From the NCBI GenBank assembly GCA_021799935.1, contig JAJYZM010000062.1, positions 1 through 6,487 on the forward strand: a DNA stretch of 6,487 nt, read 5' to 3'. The notes beneath the pieces were generated by a model. That model saw nothing but the letters and a program-made list of their open reading frames with translations, did no database searches and was not told the origin of the DNA. The stretch comes from a bacterium (GTDB lineage: Bacteria > SZUA-79 > Acidulodesulfobacterales > Acidulodesulfobacteraceae). Shown one piece after another: positions 5,547-6,487 of this stretch. Position 1 is the stretch's first letter; each line of letters starts with the position of its first letter. The position numbers and the translations under genes were made by a program.

Positions 5547-6194
5547 ATGGGCTTAGAGGATTTAGATACAACGAACGGCAAGGGGTTAAACGGAGCATCT
5601 CTTGCGCCGGAAGGGCATAAGCCTAAAAGAAACTTGGCCGCCTTTAAAATTAACAAACCGGTTCTTTATGCCGTAGCTTTTTTGATAGTAATAACCGGCG
5701 CGGTTATTCTTTATAAATATGAGTCGCAAAAACCAGAAGCTGAAAAAGTCAGGCAAATGAAAGCCGCCGGATTGCAGGAAACGAAGGTTTATCCCGCACA
5801 AGCTAATTCAACGGCCGCGATAGAAACCTCCGCAAAAGCCGGAAAAGTAAAAAAAGCGAAAAAAAATAAATCGTTGAACGACCTTTTCAGATTAAAAACT
5901 GCAGCTCCGAACGGTTTTTCGACCGGAGTTCCGGTTGCTCCTTATCCGTCGGCGCCTAATTTTAACGGATTACCCCCTATGTTTAGAAATATTAAATCAA
6001 ACCGGAATTACGGCGGAGCGCAGATTGCGGTTGTCGGCGTTTCTAACGGTACAGCGGCGGTTAAATACGGGAATAATTTATTATATTTGAAAAGCGGCTC
6101 GGTTTTCGGCAGATGCACAGTGCTTTCTATAAGCGTAAACAATGTTAAAATTTCGTGCCGCGGGAGAACCAAAGATTACCCTGTTTTATTTTGA
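5547..6194 (+). CDS. PilP/GspC-like pilus assembly protein (215 aa)
   Basis: An N-terminal cytoplasmic tail of about 37 residues precedes one membrane helix (38-56). Next come a charged, low-complexity linker (60-110), a proline-rich stretch (120-145), and a compact C-terminal domain (about 156-212). That domain reads GAQIAVVGVSNGTAAVKYGN, then LKSGSVFGRCTVLSISVNNVKISCRG. It matches the short beta-rich homology region of GspC and PilP, with its 'G-V-x-A-x-V-x-G-x-x-x-V-x-S-I' rhythm, which contacts the secretin N0 domain. C190 and C204 could form a disulfide in the periplasm. True PilP is often a lipoprotein; this protein is instead membrane-anchored, like GspC or the PilP of IncI-type type IVb systems. 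GGAGG (5536-5540) sits six bases before the ATG, and the gap from the previous gene is two bases. Confidence 0.65.
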   Translation: MGLEDLDTTNGKGLNGASLAPEGHKPKRNLAAFKINKPVLYAVAFLIVITGAVILYKYESQKPEAEKVRQMKAAGLQETKVYPAQANSTAAIETSAKAGKVKKAKKNKSLNDLFRLKTAAPNGFSTGVPVAPYPSAPNFNGLPPMFRNIKSNRNYGGAQIAVVGVSNGTAAVKYGNNLLYLKSGSVFGRCTVLSISVNNVKISCRGRTKDYPVLF

Positions 6195-6260
6195 ATCAAG
6201 AACCGGAGAGTATGAATCGGGGCACCACCAGAATATAAAATAAATTAACGGAGTCAAAAA

Positions 6261-6487
6261 ATGAAAAAATTCGGATTATTTTTAACTGTTGTTTTTATCT
6301 TCTTTGTTATGCCGAAGACGGTTCATGCCGTCGTGTATATTAAAGTCTCTCCGCCTTCCCATTCTCCGCGCGTAAGAAAGATAAAACATATACGCCATAT
6401 TCCTTATTTACTGAGACAGAGGGTTGATTTAGCGGGCAAATTAAATACCGTTACGGCTCTAAATCTTCTTATGCGGAGCGTCAGCGG
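6261..6487 (+). CDS. probable secretin (PilQ/GspD-like), N-terminal part only
   Basis: This gene runs off the window edge; 75 full codons are visible. ATG at 6261 has GGAG (6250-6253) seven bases upstream. Residues 1-23 form a Sec signal peptide (MKKFGLFLTVVFIFF core, Val-His-Ala cleavage before VVYIKV). A basic segment SPRVRKIKHIRHIPYLLRQR follows, and then VDLAGKLNTVTALNLLMRSVSG, which resembles the 'strand then helix with ALxLL' beginning of a secretin N0/STN domain. The position directly after PilMN-, PilO- and PilP-like genes is where pilQ stands in classical pil operons. The conserved secretin pore domain would lie outside the window, so the call is mostly from context. A 66-base gap separates it from the previous gene, with no hairpin terminator seen. 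Confidence 0.5.
   Translation, partial: MKKFGLFLTVVFIFFVMPKTVHAVVYIKVSPPSHSPRVRKIKHIRHIPYLLRQRVDLAGKLNTVTALNLLMRSVS

Noticed and set aside
6212..6238. Eight-codon leader-peptide frame before the secretin-like gene
   Set aside because: Its GGAGAG lies only one base before the ATG, too close for a ribosome site, and the peptide shows no attenuation features.

Overview
The window comes from a moderately AT-rich Gram-negative bacterium. Evidence for this is Sec signal peptides on periplasmic proteins, an envelope-spanning pilus or type II secretion-like assembly platform, the start of a probable outer-membrane secretin, and a near-perfect sigma-54 promoter. Sigma-54 control of pilin genes is well known in Deltaproteobacteria and Pseudomonas, so a deltaproteobacterium-like source is plausible, but nothing here fixes the taxon.

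Left part (1-1340): an AT-rich stretch with no gene (1-about 140) abuts the 3' two thirds of a mannose-1-phosphate guanylyltransferase/mannose-6-phosphate isomerase gene. The N-terminal nucleotide-binding part is missing while the C-terminal cupin (isomerase) domain is intact. A small unrecognised gene (1340 to 1065, minus strand) converges on it.

Control region (1341-1746): this 406-base gene-free stretch holds an extended -10 promoter for the small minus-strand gene and three TGTCAT-type repeats (1407-1474). It also holds a canonical -24/-12 sigma-54 promoter (1525-1540) and a leader of about 195 nt with three successive potential hairpins, ending at a strong GGAGG ribosome site.

Right part (1747-6487): seven tightly packed plus-strand genes look like one operon for a type IV pilus/type II secretion-like machine. 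In order they are: an exported protein with a secretin-N0/STN-like domain; a typical prepilin; a second prepilin-like protein whose C-terminal half is a polyglycine-rich domain resembling phage tail-fibre tip adhesins; a bitopic GspL-like (PilM-PilN fusion) protein; a PilO/GspM-like protein; a PilP/GspC-like protein; and the first 75 codons of a probable secretin. No ATPase, polytopic platform protein or prepilin peptidase lies inside the window; they would be expected further downstream or elsewhere.

Working model (inference): sigma-54 plus an enhancer-binding regulator switches on the operon. The MN-O-P proteins link the inner membrane to the secretin, the first pilin builds the fibre, and the glycine-rich pilin caps it as an adhesin. 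The pilin-polyglycine fusion is the most unusual item.
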